Shown piece by piece: positions 41,277 through 49,768 of a stretch of DNA of 64,000 bases. How positions within the stretch are numbered: position 1 is the stretch's first letter; the number at the start of each line of letters is the position of its first letter. The position numbers were made by a program, and so were the translations under genes. A model generated the notes under the pieces. That model saw only the letters and a program-made list of their open reading frames with translations, did not search any database and was not told where the DNA came from. Origin of the DNA: Scandinavium sp036495715. Its GTDB lineage: Bacteria; Pseudomonadota; Gammaproteobacteria; Enterobacterales; Enterobacteriaceae. Location: the NCBI GenBank assembly GCA_036495715.1, contig DASXML010000086.1, forward strand, positions 62,001 to 126,000, given 5' to 3'.

Positions 41277-41801
41277 ATGAAAAGAATAGCTATTATGTCC
41301 GTGGCTTTCGCATTACTACTGGCTGGGTGTTCGAATACGCAGGGGAATGGTGTGATTAACGGAGTTGACCGTCATAGTGGTAGCAAAACGGTTTTAATTC
41401 AGCCGCACGGTACTGACTGCGACTCCATGCAGTGTATTGCTCTTGGTGCGTTCTGGGTATCAAGTGAAAAAGATACAGCCTTGTTAAATGTATCGCTCAT
41501 GAATACCAGTGATTTTATTCAAGACGCATATCTTGAAATCGACGGGCAAAAATATCAGCTTCGTGATGATGGCGACCTTACCAGATATGAGCGACCACTC
41601 TCTGATATGACGTCTTATGTGCAGTCGCGAAAAGATTACCTTGTTCCATTAGACGTAATTCGCAAAATGTCTACAGCCAAAAAAGCGTGGATATTCGTGA
41701 AGACTGGCGATAATTACATGTCAGATGCGATCATCGATTCTCAAGGCGATAGTAAAGCCTATTATGCGATGCAGCGCTTTATCGCCGCGATACCTCAGTA
41801 A
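41277..41801 (+). CDS. prophage lipoprotein, candidate lysogenic-conversion protein
   Basis: Protein of 174 aa with a lipoprotein signal (LLLAGC near residue 17, then SNTQG). No Asp at +2, so it should go to the outer membrane. The mature part is unrecognised and has two cysteines (TDCDSMQC). Terminators on both sides make it an independent unit in the tail operon, a typical moron. It could block receptors or DNA entry of other phages, as Cor does in some lambdoid phages; that is a guess from context. Confidence 0.7.
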   Translation: MKRIAIMSVAFALLLAGCSNTQGNGVINGVDRHSGSKTVLIQPHGTDCDSMQCIALGAFWVSSEKDTALLNVSLMNTSDFIQDAYLEIDGQKYQLRDDGDLTRYERPLSDMTSYVQSRKDYLVPLDVIRKMSTAKKAWIFVKTGDNYMSDAIIDSQGDSKAYYAMQRFIAAIPQ

Positions 41802-41820
41802 ATTAAACCTTTTCAAACAA

Positions 41821-41843
41821 ACCCCGCTCAGTCGGGGTTTTTT
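41821..41843 (+). terminator. terminator after the lipoprotein gene
   Basis: CCCCG/CGGGG, 6-nt loop, six T, followed by the recurring ATTGCC string. Confidence 0.8.
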
Positions 41844-41866
41844 ATTGCCTGAAATTCGGAGGCTTG

Positions 41867-42247
41867 ATGTTCAATCCTGATAAATACCTTTCAGTCACCT
41901 GGCTGAAGGGCGGACGCGCATACCCTGAACTTGACTGTTTCGGCATCGTAAATGAGGTGCGCCGTGACCTCGGTCTGCATGAATGGCCTGATTTTGCTGG
42001 TATCACTAAAGACGGCGATGGGCTTAATCGAGAAGCGCGAAAGCTGATGATGTCACTTGAGCGATGCGATCCGTGCGAGGGGGCGGGTGTGGCGTGTTAC
42101 TCAGGCTCTACGGTAACGCATGTTGGCGTCGTGGTTAACGTGAATGGTCAACTACATGTAGCCGAGTGCAACCCGAAATCAAACGTGTCGTTTTTGCCGC
42201 TGCCACGCTTTAAGCGCCGTTTCGTCAAAGTGGAGTTCTGGAAATGA
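41867..42247 (+). CDS. NlpC/P60 tail peptidase (K-like)
   Basis: Protein of 126 aa. The catalytic Cys lies in ELDCFGIV and the His in VTHVGVVV of the NlpC/P60 fold. Expected at the tail tip, cutting peptidoglycan cross-bridges during DNA entry. Lambda K also has an N-terminal MPN domain, absent here. ATG 41867 follows GGAGG. Confidence 0.88.
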   Translation: MFNPDKYLSVTWLKGGRAYPELDCFGIVNEVRRDLGLHEWPDFAGITKDGDGLNREARKLMMSLERCDPCEGAGVACYSGSTVTHVGVVVNVNGQLHVAECNPKSNVSFLPLPRFKRRFVKVEFWK

Positions 42248-44964
42248 CGGTTCGATTTTACCCATCCCGATTGCCGGGGGAGCCACTGGAAACGCACGAG
42301 CATGGAGCCACGACAATTCATCGTTGGATGTTGAAGAATGTCACTGGTTATCGTGCCGATATGAAGCACCCAATAGCGATCGAAGTTGATGGCGAGCATA
42401 TACCTGTCGTTGCGTGGTTCAATTATGCGATTAAGCCGGAAAGTGATGTCAGGATTTACCCAGTCCCTTATGCGGCAGTGACACTGGCGTGGATTGCCGT
42501 TGCAGTTGCGGTAGCTTCTACTGCCTATGCGCTGTTCTTTGCTCCTGGTGTTGGTGATCCTGGTGGATATTCATCAGGAACGGGTAACGCGCTTGACGTT
42601 AACCCTGCAAAAGCGAACCAGGCGAAGTTGGGCGATCCAATTCGTGAGTTGTTTGGTCGTCGCCGTATCTACCCTGATTATGTGGTTCAGCCTGTAACGC
42701 GTTTTGACGCTGACGATCCAACCATCATGCGCGTTGAAATGTTTGTATCGCTCGGGGTTGGTAGATTTTCGTTTGGTGATGGAGACAAGCGGGTAGGATC
42801 AACGCCAGTAAGTTCCCTAGGTGATGGTTTTTCTGATACCACATACCAGCCAGGCGAAAACGTTGCTGCCGACAGGCGTAGCGAAAACTGGTTCAACTCT
42901 ACTGAGGTTGGAGGGACGTCATCAGGATCTGGTCTGGATATGGCGCAGACAGCACCGGACACTGATGATGTAGTCGCAAAATCACTGACTGCATCCGGCG
43001 CCACAATCACGTTTAACGGTCTCAGCACAGATGATGGCGACGATACGACAAACGACCTGCCTGATTCATGGGCTCCGGGCGCAATCGTAGAAATTACCGT
43101 GCCAGATTCTTACGTTGTCACCAATGACGGTGCATACAGTCGTATTACCAGTGATGTGCTTGCAGAGATTGCCCCGTATGTCGGGATGCCAGTTACTATC
43201 TGGTTCAACAGTTCAGATTATGAACTCTATATTGCTTCGTACACGCCACATGCGAGCGCCTCTGACAGCGTAGATGAAGTAACAGCATCTATCACTCTGG
43301 CATACGATAGCGCGACAGGAACAGCCTTTACCGGCATTCCTGAAGGTTACATTCGCTTATCTGTCTCTCACGCTGGTAGTGAGTACAAAATTGCTGAAGT
43401 TGACGGTTCGACGACGACGCTACAGCGACTAATTTCAGGCGTGGTGGATAATACGTGGCCCGGTTTTTCTTCCCGAACAGTGCTCGATTTTACGGCTTCT
43501 GGTCTGAATGAAAATGATAACTGGATGGGCCCATTCCTGACGTGTCCTGAAAATGAAACCTGCGACATGTTTGAAGTGAATTTCTTTTTCCCTAACGGCA
43601 TATGCGGGTACAAGGACAGCGGCAGCAAAAAGAATCGGCAAGTTCAATGGGAGATTCAGTATCGCGTGTACGGCTCCGGTTCAGGCTGGGCAAGCAAGAC
43701 TGGAACCTATGACGAGAAGAACATCAACGGCCTGGGGTTTACGGAGCGCATCACGCTGACCTCTCCCGGGTTGGTCGAAGTTCGTTGTCGTCGTACAAAC
43801 GAGCAGGGTGAGGGCAACTCGCGTGACAACATGTTCTGGCAATCGCTACGTGGTCGCCTGCTGACAAGGCCAGTTTCGTACCCCGGTGTCACCACAATGG
43901 GCGTCACGGTTGAAACTGGAGGTAAGCTGGCAGCCCAGTCAGATCGCCGGGTGAATATCGTCGCAACACGCGTGTACGATTATGGTACTGAGAGAACCAT
44001 TTCAGCCGCGCTGTACCACATTGGTGACTCTCTCGGTCTGGCGATGGATAGCGATGCTATCAATGAACTCGAAAGCATTTGCTGGACGGCGAACAGTGAG
44101 TTCTTCGACTACGAGACAACCGACACCGCGTCCTCACTTGAGGTGCTTCAGAAGATAGCCAACGCCGGGAAAAGTTATTTTCTTCTGACAGATGGCCTTG
44201 CGTCAGTATCGAGGGAGGGCGTTAAAACGTGGACAGGAATCATCAGTCCGCAGGAAATGACTGAAGACCTGCAAACGGCCTTTGTTGCGCCATCTTCTGA
44301 CGATTATGACGGTGTTGATGTCACGTATATCAACGGTGTCACATGGGCAGAGGAAACGCTTCAGTGCAGAACTGATGGCAATCCTACCCCGGTTAAAGTC
44401 GAGGCTTACACGCTTGATGGAGTGCTTGACCGTGACCACGCCTATCAGATTGGTATGCGGCGATTAATGAAGTACATCCAGCAGCGCTTAACCTTCAACA
44501 CTACTACCGAGCTGGACGCGCTTTGTTACAATGTAGGTGACCGGATTGTGTTCACCGATGACATACCGGGGAGCCAGACGGTGAGCACACTCATCGAAGA
44601 TCTGACATCAGTAGATGAGATAACGACGTTCACTGTCACTGAACCGCTGGACTGGTCATTCCCGAACCCCCGTGTACTGATACGTTATCAGGATGGATCC
44701 GCATCGCCGTTGATGGTTGCAACGAAGGTTAGTGATTATCAGTTGTCAGTGCCGGCACTGGATGAATTCAACAACATGACCATGAATGACGGCGCAATAG
44801 AACCGCCAAGACTAATTTTCTGCGATTCGTCACGCGTTGGTTACAACGGCATTATCTCAGAAGTAGCCCCGCAATCTGACGGAACCTGCCAGGTAACAGC
44901 AAAAGAATACAGAGATAGTTTCTACCAGTACGATAATGCCATTTACCCCGGCAACGTAGCCTAA
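42244..44964 (+). CDS. J-like tail tip / host-specificity protein
   Basis: Tail-tip hub of 906 aa. Two hydrophobic stretches near 80-100 (WIAVAVAVASTAYALFF) resemble the I/J-type membrane-active region, followed by the conserved DPIRELFGRRRIYPDYVVQP. The C-terminal half contains fibronectin-like beta domains. It appears to combine I-like and J-like parts. ATGA overlap with the peptidase gene. Confidence 0.83.
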   Translation: MTVRFYPSRLPGEPLETHEHGATTIHRWMLKNVTGYRADMKHPIAIEVDGEHIPVVAWFNYAIKPESDVRIYPVPYAAVTLAWIAVAVAVASTAYALFFAPGVGDPGGYSSGTGNALDVNPAKANQAKLGDPIRELFGRRRIYPDYVVQPVTRFDADDPTIMRVEMFVSLGVGRFSFGDGDKRVGSTPVSSLGDGFSDTTYQPGENVAADRRSENWFNSTEVGGTSSGSGLDMAQTAPDTDDVVAKSLTASGATITFNGLSTDDGDDTTNDLPDSWAPGAIVEITVPDSYVVTNDGAYSRITSDVLAEIAPYVGMPVTIWFNSSDYELYIASYTPHASASDSVDEVTASITLAYDSATGTAFTGIPEGYIRLSVSHAGSEYKIAEVDGSTTTLQRLISGVVDNTWPGFSSRTVLDFTASGLNENDNWMGPFLTCPENETCDMFEVNFFFPNGICGYKDSGSKKNRQVQWEIQYRVYGSGSGWASKTGTYDEKNINGLGFTERITLTSPGLVEVRCRRTNEQGEGNSRDNMFWQSLRGRLLTRPVSYPGVTTMGVTVETGGKLAAQSDRRVNIVATRVYDYGTERTISAALYHIGDSLGLAMDSDAINELESICWTANSEFFDYETTDTASSLEVLQKIANAGKSYFLLTDGLASVSREGVKTWTGIISPQEMTEDLQTAFVAPSSDDYDGVDVTYINGVTWAEETLQCRTDGNPTPVKVEAYTLDGVLDRDHAYQIGMRRLMKYIQQRLTFNTTTELDALCYNVGDRIVFTDDIPGSQTVSTLIEDLTSVDEITTFTVTEPLDWSFPNPRVLIRYQDGSASPLMVATKVSDYQLSVPALDEFNNMTMNDGAIEPPRLIFCDSSRVGYNGIISEVAPQSDGTCQVTAKEYRDSFYQYDNAIYPGNVA

Positions 44965-44982
44965 TTACAAACCCCTTCAAAC

Positions 44983-45002
44983 AACCCGCTTCGGCGGGTT
45001 TT
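44983..45002 (+). terminator. terminator before the tailspike gene
   Basis: AACCCGC/GCGGGTT with TTCG loop and four T. Confidence 0.65.
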
Positions 45003-45019
45003 CTCGCTTATGAGGACTT

Positions 45020-47014
45020 ATGACTACTTATAATACCGGCAATCCGCTGGGTTCTACTGCTGCAAAAGATTTGTACGACAACGCGCAGAACTTTGATCAC
45101 CTTTCAGGGGATCGCACAAACGAAACGTGGGATGACCGCTTCGGGGTTCCGCGCATCACATGGTATGGCATGGAACAGCGATACAATACCGCGCTGGCAA
45201 ACCTCGGTTTGAATCCTGTCGGAACATTTCAGGGCGGTGCAGTGGTTACCGCTGCGGGTGATATTGTTCAGGATGAAACAGATGACACCTGGTATCGCTG
45301 GGACGACCTGGCAACCATTCCTAAAACTGTTCCTGCTGGCTCAACACCTGAATCAGCAGGCGGAACAGGGGAAGGAAAGTGGTTGGCTGTCGATGTAAGT
45401 GATGTGCTGCGCAAAGAGCTTGCGGAAAATTCCGGCGCAACTCTGGTAGGGACATCATCAGGCAACACTGTTCAGACAGAGCTTGATAAGTTGAGTTCGC
45501 AGAATTCTGCATTTGCTTACATTGATGACTATGCAGATCTTGTAGTTGATGGTGATTGGACAGATGCGATCAATGCAGCATCTGCCACCGGATTGCCGCT
45601 CGTTGGTAGTGGGCCATATACTGTAAACGGAATAATCAATACAAAAGGTCAGCCGATAATTGGCGAGTTTACTATAAGCACATCAAGATATTCTTTGGGA
45701 AATGTGCTGGCTAAAACTGAGAGCCCAGACTCTCTTAGCGTGCGGATGCTTTATCTGGAAAGCGCCTACGATCTATCAGAGTTACTATTTATAAAAAATC
45801 TTGGGTTTAATACCATCAACCATTATTGCTATTTTGCAAACAATGGATCAATAGATAGCACGGGAACGGCAGAGCAATTGCTTGATAACGCAAAAACAGC
45901 CGGGCTGCAAGTTAATCTCGGTACTGAAAGCCCTAGAGCTACAACAAGTTTGTCTGAATTTGTTAATGCTACTAAAGATCACCTGGCAACATGGGGATAC
46001 AGTGTATACGATGAGCCAGCAAGCAGGAGTATTAGTGTATCAGCGCAGGACGCAAAAATTTTAACATTAAGAAATTTAACGACTAAACAGTTGAGTTTTG
46101 TAGATCTTATTTCATCAGGGAATCCGTTCAATCAATTGTTTAGTGCGAATTATGATATAGCCTTTGTTGACTCTTATTCCCGTGTATGGACGTCTGGCGT
46201 TGCGTTAACGAATGATTTAAAAAAAATGCGATTCGATTACGGGTGCATTAAAGCTCAAACAAAGTTGTCTCGTGTAATACCGGTAGTTTCAGCATTCACT
46301 GATATCGGTGGGTATTATGCCAGCAGCGAGTCGCAGGTAATTGCTGCAAGCAGCATTTTCGGTACAATAAGTGAAGGCAGTTTCGGGGCCTTTGTATGGG
46401 ATGGTGCTGGTGATCCAAATATCAATAGCAGAGTTCGTTCAAGCAAAAATCTACAAGACATGGTTTCTGGACTTGCCTCTCAAAAAGTACGTAACAAGCT
46501 TGTAACTGAGGCGTATCTTTTTGGTGGTGCGCCAGGTAACACTATGTGGCCAATCGCTGACGTATTAAGTAAAATACCTTTGAAGGATCCAAGTAGTAGT
46601 GATGGGTATGTCTTTAGCAATGCATTCCCAGTTAGAGTCAAAACAGGCTCATCAGACACCGACAGAACAACTACTATAATAAATTCAGATTACTCAGGCA
46701 TTGGGTTTAAAGGTGCATTTGGCAGCATGCTTACAAATATTAAATGCAGAAAAAATATTCGCGGATATCTTGAATGCTTTAATATAATTGGTGGTACCGT
46801 TGGGACATTTAGCTTGTTCAGTACTAATGATTCAGGATATACAATTACTTTGAGATATAATGACGCATTGTCTGGCAACAAGGTATTGGACTTCAATACA
46901 TCAGCAGGAATAAACTATGATGATACAATAGTGCTACGTATTGAAAATACAGGGGATAGTACGGTTAACTACAGGAAGTTTATACGAGGATTATTAGTTT
47001 GTTGTGATTGGTGA
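45020..47014 (+). CDS. tailspike with TIM-barrel-like glycosidase signature
   Basis: Receptor-binding spike of 664 aa. The N-terminal ~140 residues (STAAKDLYDNAQNFDHL, then GTFQGGAVVTAAGDIV) are the adaptor common to enterobacterial phage spikes. The middle has GFNTINHYCYF and, ~65 residues later, WGYSVYDEP, like TIM-barrel glycoside hydrolases with a catalytic Glu at the end of a strand. The last ~130 residues look like a carbohydrate-binding beta domain. Base composition is more A+T-rich than in the tail genes, suggesting exchange. Substrate probably O-antigen or capsule. Confidence 0.75.
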   Translation: MTTYNTGNPLGSTAAKDLYDNAQNFDHLSGDRTNETWDDRFGVPRITWYGMEQRYNTALANLGLNPVGTFQGGAVVTAAGDIVQDETDDTWYRWDDLATIPKTVPAGSTPESAGGTGEGKWLAVDVSDVLRKELAENSGATLVGTSSGNTVQTELDKLSSQNSAFAYIDDYADLVVDGDWTDAINAASATGLPLVGSGPYTVNGIINTKGQPIIGEFTISTSRYSLGNVLAKTESPDSLSVRMLYLESAYDLSELLFIKNLGFNTINHYCYFANNGSIDSTGTAEQLLDNAKTAGLQVNLGTESPRATTSLSEFVNATKDHLATWGYSVYDEPASRSISVSAQDAKILTLRNLTTKQLSFVDLISSGNPFNQLFSANYDIAFVDSYSRVWTSGVALTNDLKKMRFDYGCIKAQTKLSRVIPVVSAFTDIGGYYASSESQVIAASSIFGTISEGSFGAFVWDGAGDPNINSRVRSSKNLQDMVSGLASQKVRNKLVTEAYLFGGAPGNTMWPIADVLSKIPLKDPSSSDGYVFSNAFPVRVKTGSSDTDRTTTIINSDYSGIGFKGAFGSMLTNIKCRKNIRGYLECFNIIGGTVGTFSLFSTNDSGYTITLRYNDALSGNKVLDFNTSAGINYDDTIVLRIENTGDSTVNYRKFIRGLLVCCDW

Positions 47015-47020
47015 AAGGTT

Positions 47021-47047
47021 GGCGTTGGATCACTCCAACGCCATTTT
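47021..47047. terminator. two-way terminator between tailspike and acyltransferase
   Basis: GGCGTTGGA/TCCAACGCC, 4-nt loop, between converging genes; ATTTT on one side, AACCTTTC on the other. Confidence 0.6.
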
Positions 47048-47048
47048 C

Positions 47049-48962
47049 CTATTTCTGTACAATATCAGGAAGGTTTTTCTCTGCCCATTGAGAAAATTCG
47101 ATTCCAACCTGCATGCTTCCATACTCTGAGAAATGCTTGTATTCATCGCGATACATCGGCATGCCATTCTTAACCGAGGAGCACTTACTTTCATCACAGA
47201 AAGCAACATTCGGGTCAAAGTATAAAGTCCCTGGATAGGATGAATTAATCCTTTCCTTCAGGTGCAACATTGTTTTTCTTATCTGATTAACTTCTGTTAA
47301 ATCCGATTCACAGGTGCTCTGTGGATCCTTCAGTGGCCTTGAGAAGCAAGCTTTAATGTCGTCAGTTAACCGTACGTGAGGATAAAATATCACTACTTTT
47401 GCATGATTTGCTGTAATAATTTCCATTCGCTTTAATAATCCATCAATATACAGGTCGTCAGCGTCAGGTTTTATCCCACTAATCAAAATGTATTTTATCG
47501 TTCCGTTGTCTTTAATAATACTATTAATGAATGCTAATTGCTCTGATTGATTCGCATCAGTGGGTTTTAGAACTTCTGATGTTACGTCTTGAGTCCCAAT
47601 AGATAGTACGTTTAGATTTTTAAGATCTTTGTTATTAGCTATTCCAGGATATAGATGGTTAGCATAGCTATTTCCCAACAGCAGCAATTCTGGGGCTGCG
47701 TTTCTTTTAAGGCTACAGAACCACCAAGGAAGATCAGTTGCTAAATGAGTTTTAAATCTTTCTAAACAATTTTCATTTTTACTGTACTGCCATAGAGCGC
47801 CATTGAGTTGACGACTCACTTCTTTGCTTGCTTCAATATTTGATCTACTATCTATACCATTCATTGCATAAGTAACATAACCCGCGCCTCCAATTAATGC
47901 CATGAGAGCAAGCATTGGAAGGGTTTTTGTTTTCCATGATTTTACTCTTTTTAAAGGCCGCTCTATTAACCAGTATGTCATAGATGCAAGTACAAATGAT
48001 GCAATCAATAAGAACCATATTACCCAATTCGGCGGAGTGCTACCGTTTATGATATGGGCTAGTGAAAATAAAGGCCAATGCCATAAATAGAGTGGGTAGC
48101 TTATTAATCCAATGAAAACCAATGGTTTTGATGTCAAAATACATTTGACAGGCCCAGAATCTTGAGCACTCCAAAGTAATGCTACTGAAGAAAAGACAGG
48201 AATTAAGGCATACCATCCTGGGAAAGCAACGTTTGAGTGTAAGTAAAAGGCGGTTATAACTATTGCAATAATTGATATTAGTGCAATAGGCATTGCAATA
48301 ATAGTGAGTGGTCGTTTAGACTTTTCTCCATTCATCACTATGGCTAGCAAAGAACCAAGTAAAAGTTCCCAATGCCTATATTGTGGTAAATAGAATGTTC
48401 TTTCAACATTTTCAGCTATGCTAATTATGTTTAAAGAAAATGAAATGACCGCCAATACTAATATGGTTAGGAATATATTTAATTTTTTCTTGTAGGCGAA
48501 ATATAAAACCAATGGGAACGCTAAATAAAATTGCTCTTCAATCCCAAGAGACCAAAGATGAAGGAAGGGTTTTGTTGCAGAGGTAGCGTTAAAGTAACCC
48601 GTTTCGCTATATAAAACAATGTTCGCAACAAATCCCGCCCCGCCTGCAAGTTGTTTTCCTAATTGCATGAATTCATCGGAGAAAAGTGTAAACCACCCAA
48701 ATGCGTATACTAAAAACATCACTACTAATAACGCAGGGAAAAGCCTATCGATGCGCCTTCTATAAAACTCCTTTATAGAATACGTCCCGATAACCATTTC
48801 TTTTTTAAGGATGGATGTGATTAGAAAACCAGAAATCACAAAAAAAATATCTACGCCAATAAATCCGCCAGGTAGGATTTGCGGGAAAGCGTGATAAATC
48901 ACAACAAGTACTACTGCTATAGCCCTCAGGCCATCAATATCTGATCTATATTTTATTAACAT
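47049..48962 (-). CDS. OafA-type O-acyltransferase with SGNH domain
   Basis: Membrane enzyme of 637 aa that should transfer acetyl groups to surface sugars. The acyltransferase-3 part (~1-350) starts YRSDIDGLRAIAVVLVV and has ~10 membrane helices. The C-terminal periplasmic SGNH part (~400-637) has LLLGNSYANHL and a final KHFSEYG with the catalytic His. ATG 48962 is preferred to TTG 48974. A+T-rich and opposite to the tail genes. A typical O-antigen-converting gene that could block adsorption of the same phage type. Confidence 0.9.
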   Translation of the reverse strand: MLIKYRSDIDGLRAIAVVLVVIYHAFPQILPGGFIGVDIFFVISGFLITSILKKEMVIGTYSIKEFYRRRIDRLFPALLVVMFLVYAFGWFTLFSDEFMQLGKQLAGGAGFVANIVLYSETGYFNATSATKPFLHLWSLGIEEQFYLAFPLVLYFAYKKKLNIFLTILVLAVISFSLNIISIAENVERTFYLPQYRHWELLLGSLLAIVMNGEKSKRPLTIIAMPIALISIIAIVITAFYLHSNVAFPGWYALIPVFSSVALLWSAQDSGPVKCILTSKPLVFIGLISYPLYLWHWPLFSLAHIINGSTPPNWVIWFLLIASFVLASMTYWLIERPLKRVKSWKTKTLPMLALMALIGGAGYVTYAMNGIDSRSNIEASKEVSRQLNGALWQYSKNENCLERFKTHLATDLPWWFCSLKRNAAPELLLLGNSYANHLYPGIANNKDLKNLNVLSIGTQDVTSEVLKPTDANQSEQLAFINSIIKDNGTIKYILISGIKPDADDLYIDGLLKRMEIITANHAKVVIFYPHVRLTDDIKACFSRPLKDPQSTCESDLTEVNQIRKTMLHLKERINSSYPGTLYFDPNVAFCDESKCSSVKNGMPMYRDEYKHFSEYGSMQVGIEFSQWAEKNLPDIVQK

Positions 48963-49155
48963 AGCCACAATCAATCCGTTTATAAGTTTCGGAATTATAT
49001 CATTGAATTCCTATGTGATCGACAGCGCATGACATTTCAATAGAGTATGCAGGATGCCACAGCATGCTTCTTACTTCTCACTACATATCAATAATCTCTG
49101 ACGCAAAGAAGCCGAGTCGTTTAGCCACACCCTGAACGATTTTCCCGGTGAATTC

Positions 49156-49179
49156 ATAGCCCACTCAGGTGGGCTTTTT
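49156..49179 (+). terminator. terminator, second copy
   Basis: Exact copy of 38455-38478. Confidence 0.7.
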
Positions 49180-49280
49180 GCATTTTGTGCTACCGCCACA
49201 TCACCATATCTATTCAGATTACCTGATCGGTAGTTTCTTCATCGACGACCCTATCCTTGAGCACTGCGCACGTTCCTACC

Positions 49281-49305
49281 AAACCCGCTTCGGCGGGTTT
49301 TTTTG
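49281..49305 (+). terminator. terminator, near-copy of that at 41197
   Basis: AAACCCGC/GCGGGTTT with TTCG loop and seven T. Shares 22 upstream bases with 41184-41205. It insulates thrS from prophage transcripts. Confidence 0.75.
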
Positions 49306-49568
49306 CACGAACATCATCAACGATGCGCGAACCGATGAGTTTGATGACTGCCCTGTGATGCAAAGCGCAGGAAGATAGCAAGCATCCATTCGTCAGACTG
49401 AAAGCATAGGGTAGGGAGAAAAAGTGGCGCGCGCCGTTTAAGTCATACAACGGATCTGTGGGGATTGTCTGCTTCGGATGAGAAAGTGTAAAGCGTGGGC
49501 TTTCTATTCTGGAAACGTGCTCGCAAATTGATATGCGGCCTGTTAAGTACGTCAACATGTTACGGTCT

Positions 49569-49602
49569 TTATTAACGGCGACCATGAGTGTAGTATGGTC
49601 GT
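49569..49602 (+). promoter_or_regulatory. phage-borne substitute promoter of thrS
   Basis: TAGTAT (49592-49597) within GTGTAGTATG, identical over 10 bp to the native box at 1096-1105, with a weak -35 TTTATT (49569-49574). A start near 49604 leaves a ~165-nt leader. The -10 lies within a perfect 7-bp inverted repeat CGACCAT/ATGGTCG (49580-49586, 49596-49602), absent from the native promoter, so a repressor might act here. Confidence 0.6.
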
Positions 49603-49641
49603 TCGTTTTCAGCAGGTGGTGGAAGGTACATTTAGGATTTA

Positions 49642-49676
49642 GTACATCCTGATGTACACAGTTTGCAGAGTGAAGC
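49642..49676 (+). promoter_or_regulatory. phage-borne thrS leader elements
   Basis: Hairpin GTACAT/ATGTAC with loop CCTG (49642-49657) replaces the native upstream hairpin and lacks the CGU loop. It is followed by GCAGAGTGAAGC (49665-49676), identical to native 1170-1181 and at the same distance from the att core within 1 bp. CTGATGTACA (49649-49658) also matches 1386-1395 near int. Confidence 0.55.
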
Positions 49677-49711
49677 AAATAAATCCATCTAACCTACTGA
49701 TATGAATACTT

Positions 49712-49740
49712 AAAATTGTTTTGCATGTGCTCTTTCGTGT
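49712..49740 (+). repeat. attR core repeat (29 bp)
   Basis: Exact match to 1216-1244. Host thrS leader continues to the right. Confidence 0.9.
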
Positions 49741-49747
49741 GGGGCAC
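49727..49747 (+). promoter_or_regulatory. thrS operator anticodon-arm mimic
   Basis: GTGCTC pairs with GGGCAC (one U-G pair), closed by another U-G, leaving the 7-nt loop TTCGTGT. The loop has T in place of U33 and CGT in the anticodon place of tRNA-Thr. In E. coli ThrRS binds such a hairpin to repress its own translation. One strand and the loop come from the att core; the other strand (GGGCAC) is host DNA beyond it. Confidence 0.75.
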
Positions 49748-49768
49748 CACTGCAGATAAGGATATAAA

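Larger units (their letters stand above)
48963..49588. other. gene-free right end of the prophage
   Basis: About 625 bp without a credible gene. It contains two terminators that are copies of ones in the tail operon (49156-49179 and about 49281-49305). A short stretch after them is of ordinary composition with stops in all frames or only unsupported open frames. Confidence 0.5.
1216..49740. mobile_element. lambdoid siphovirus prophage integrated in the thrS leader
   Basis: The element is bounded by identical 29-bp repeats at 1216-1244 and 49712-49740, with a tyrosine integrase just inside the left end. Gene content runs from integration, recombination, immunity, replication, lysis, packaging and head to tail, tailspike and conversion genes in lambdoid order. 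No essential module is visibly missing and the structural genes are open. Small damage is limited to an HNH-like remnant near 3.0 kb. Confidence 0.95.

Noticed and set aside
49214..49678. Open frame of 154 codons on the minus strand at the right prophage end
   Set aside because: No ribosome-binding site, odd composition with scattered Cys and His, and it covers terminators and the substitute thrS promoter.
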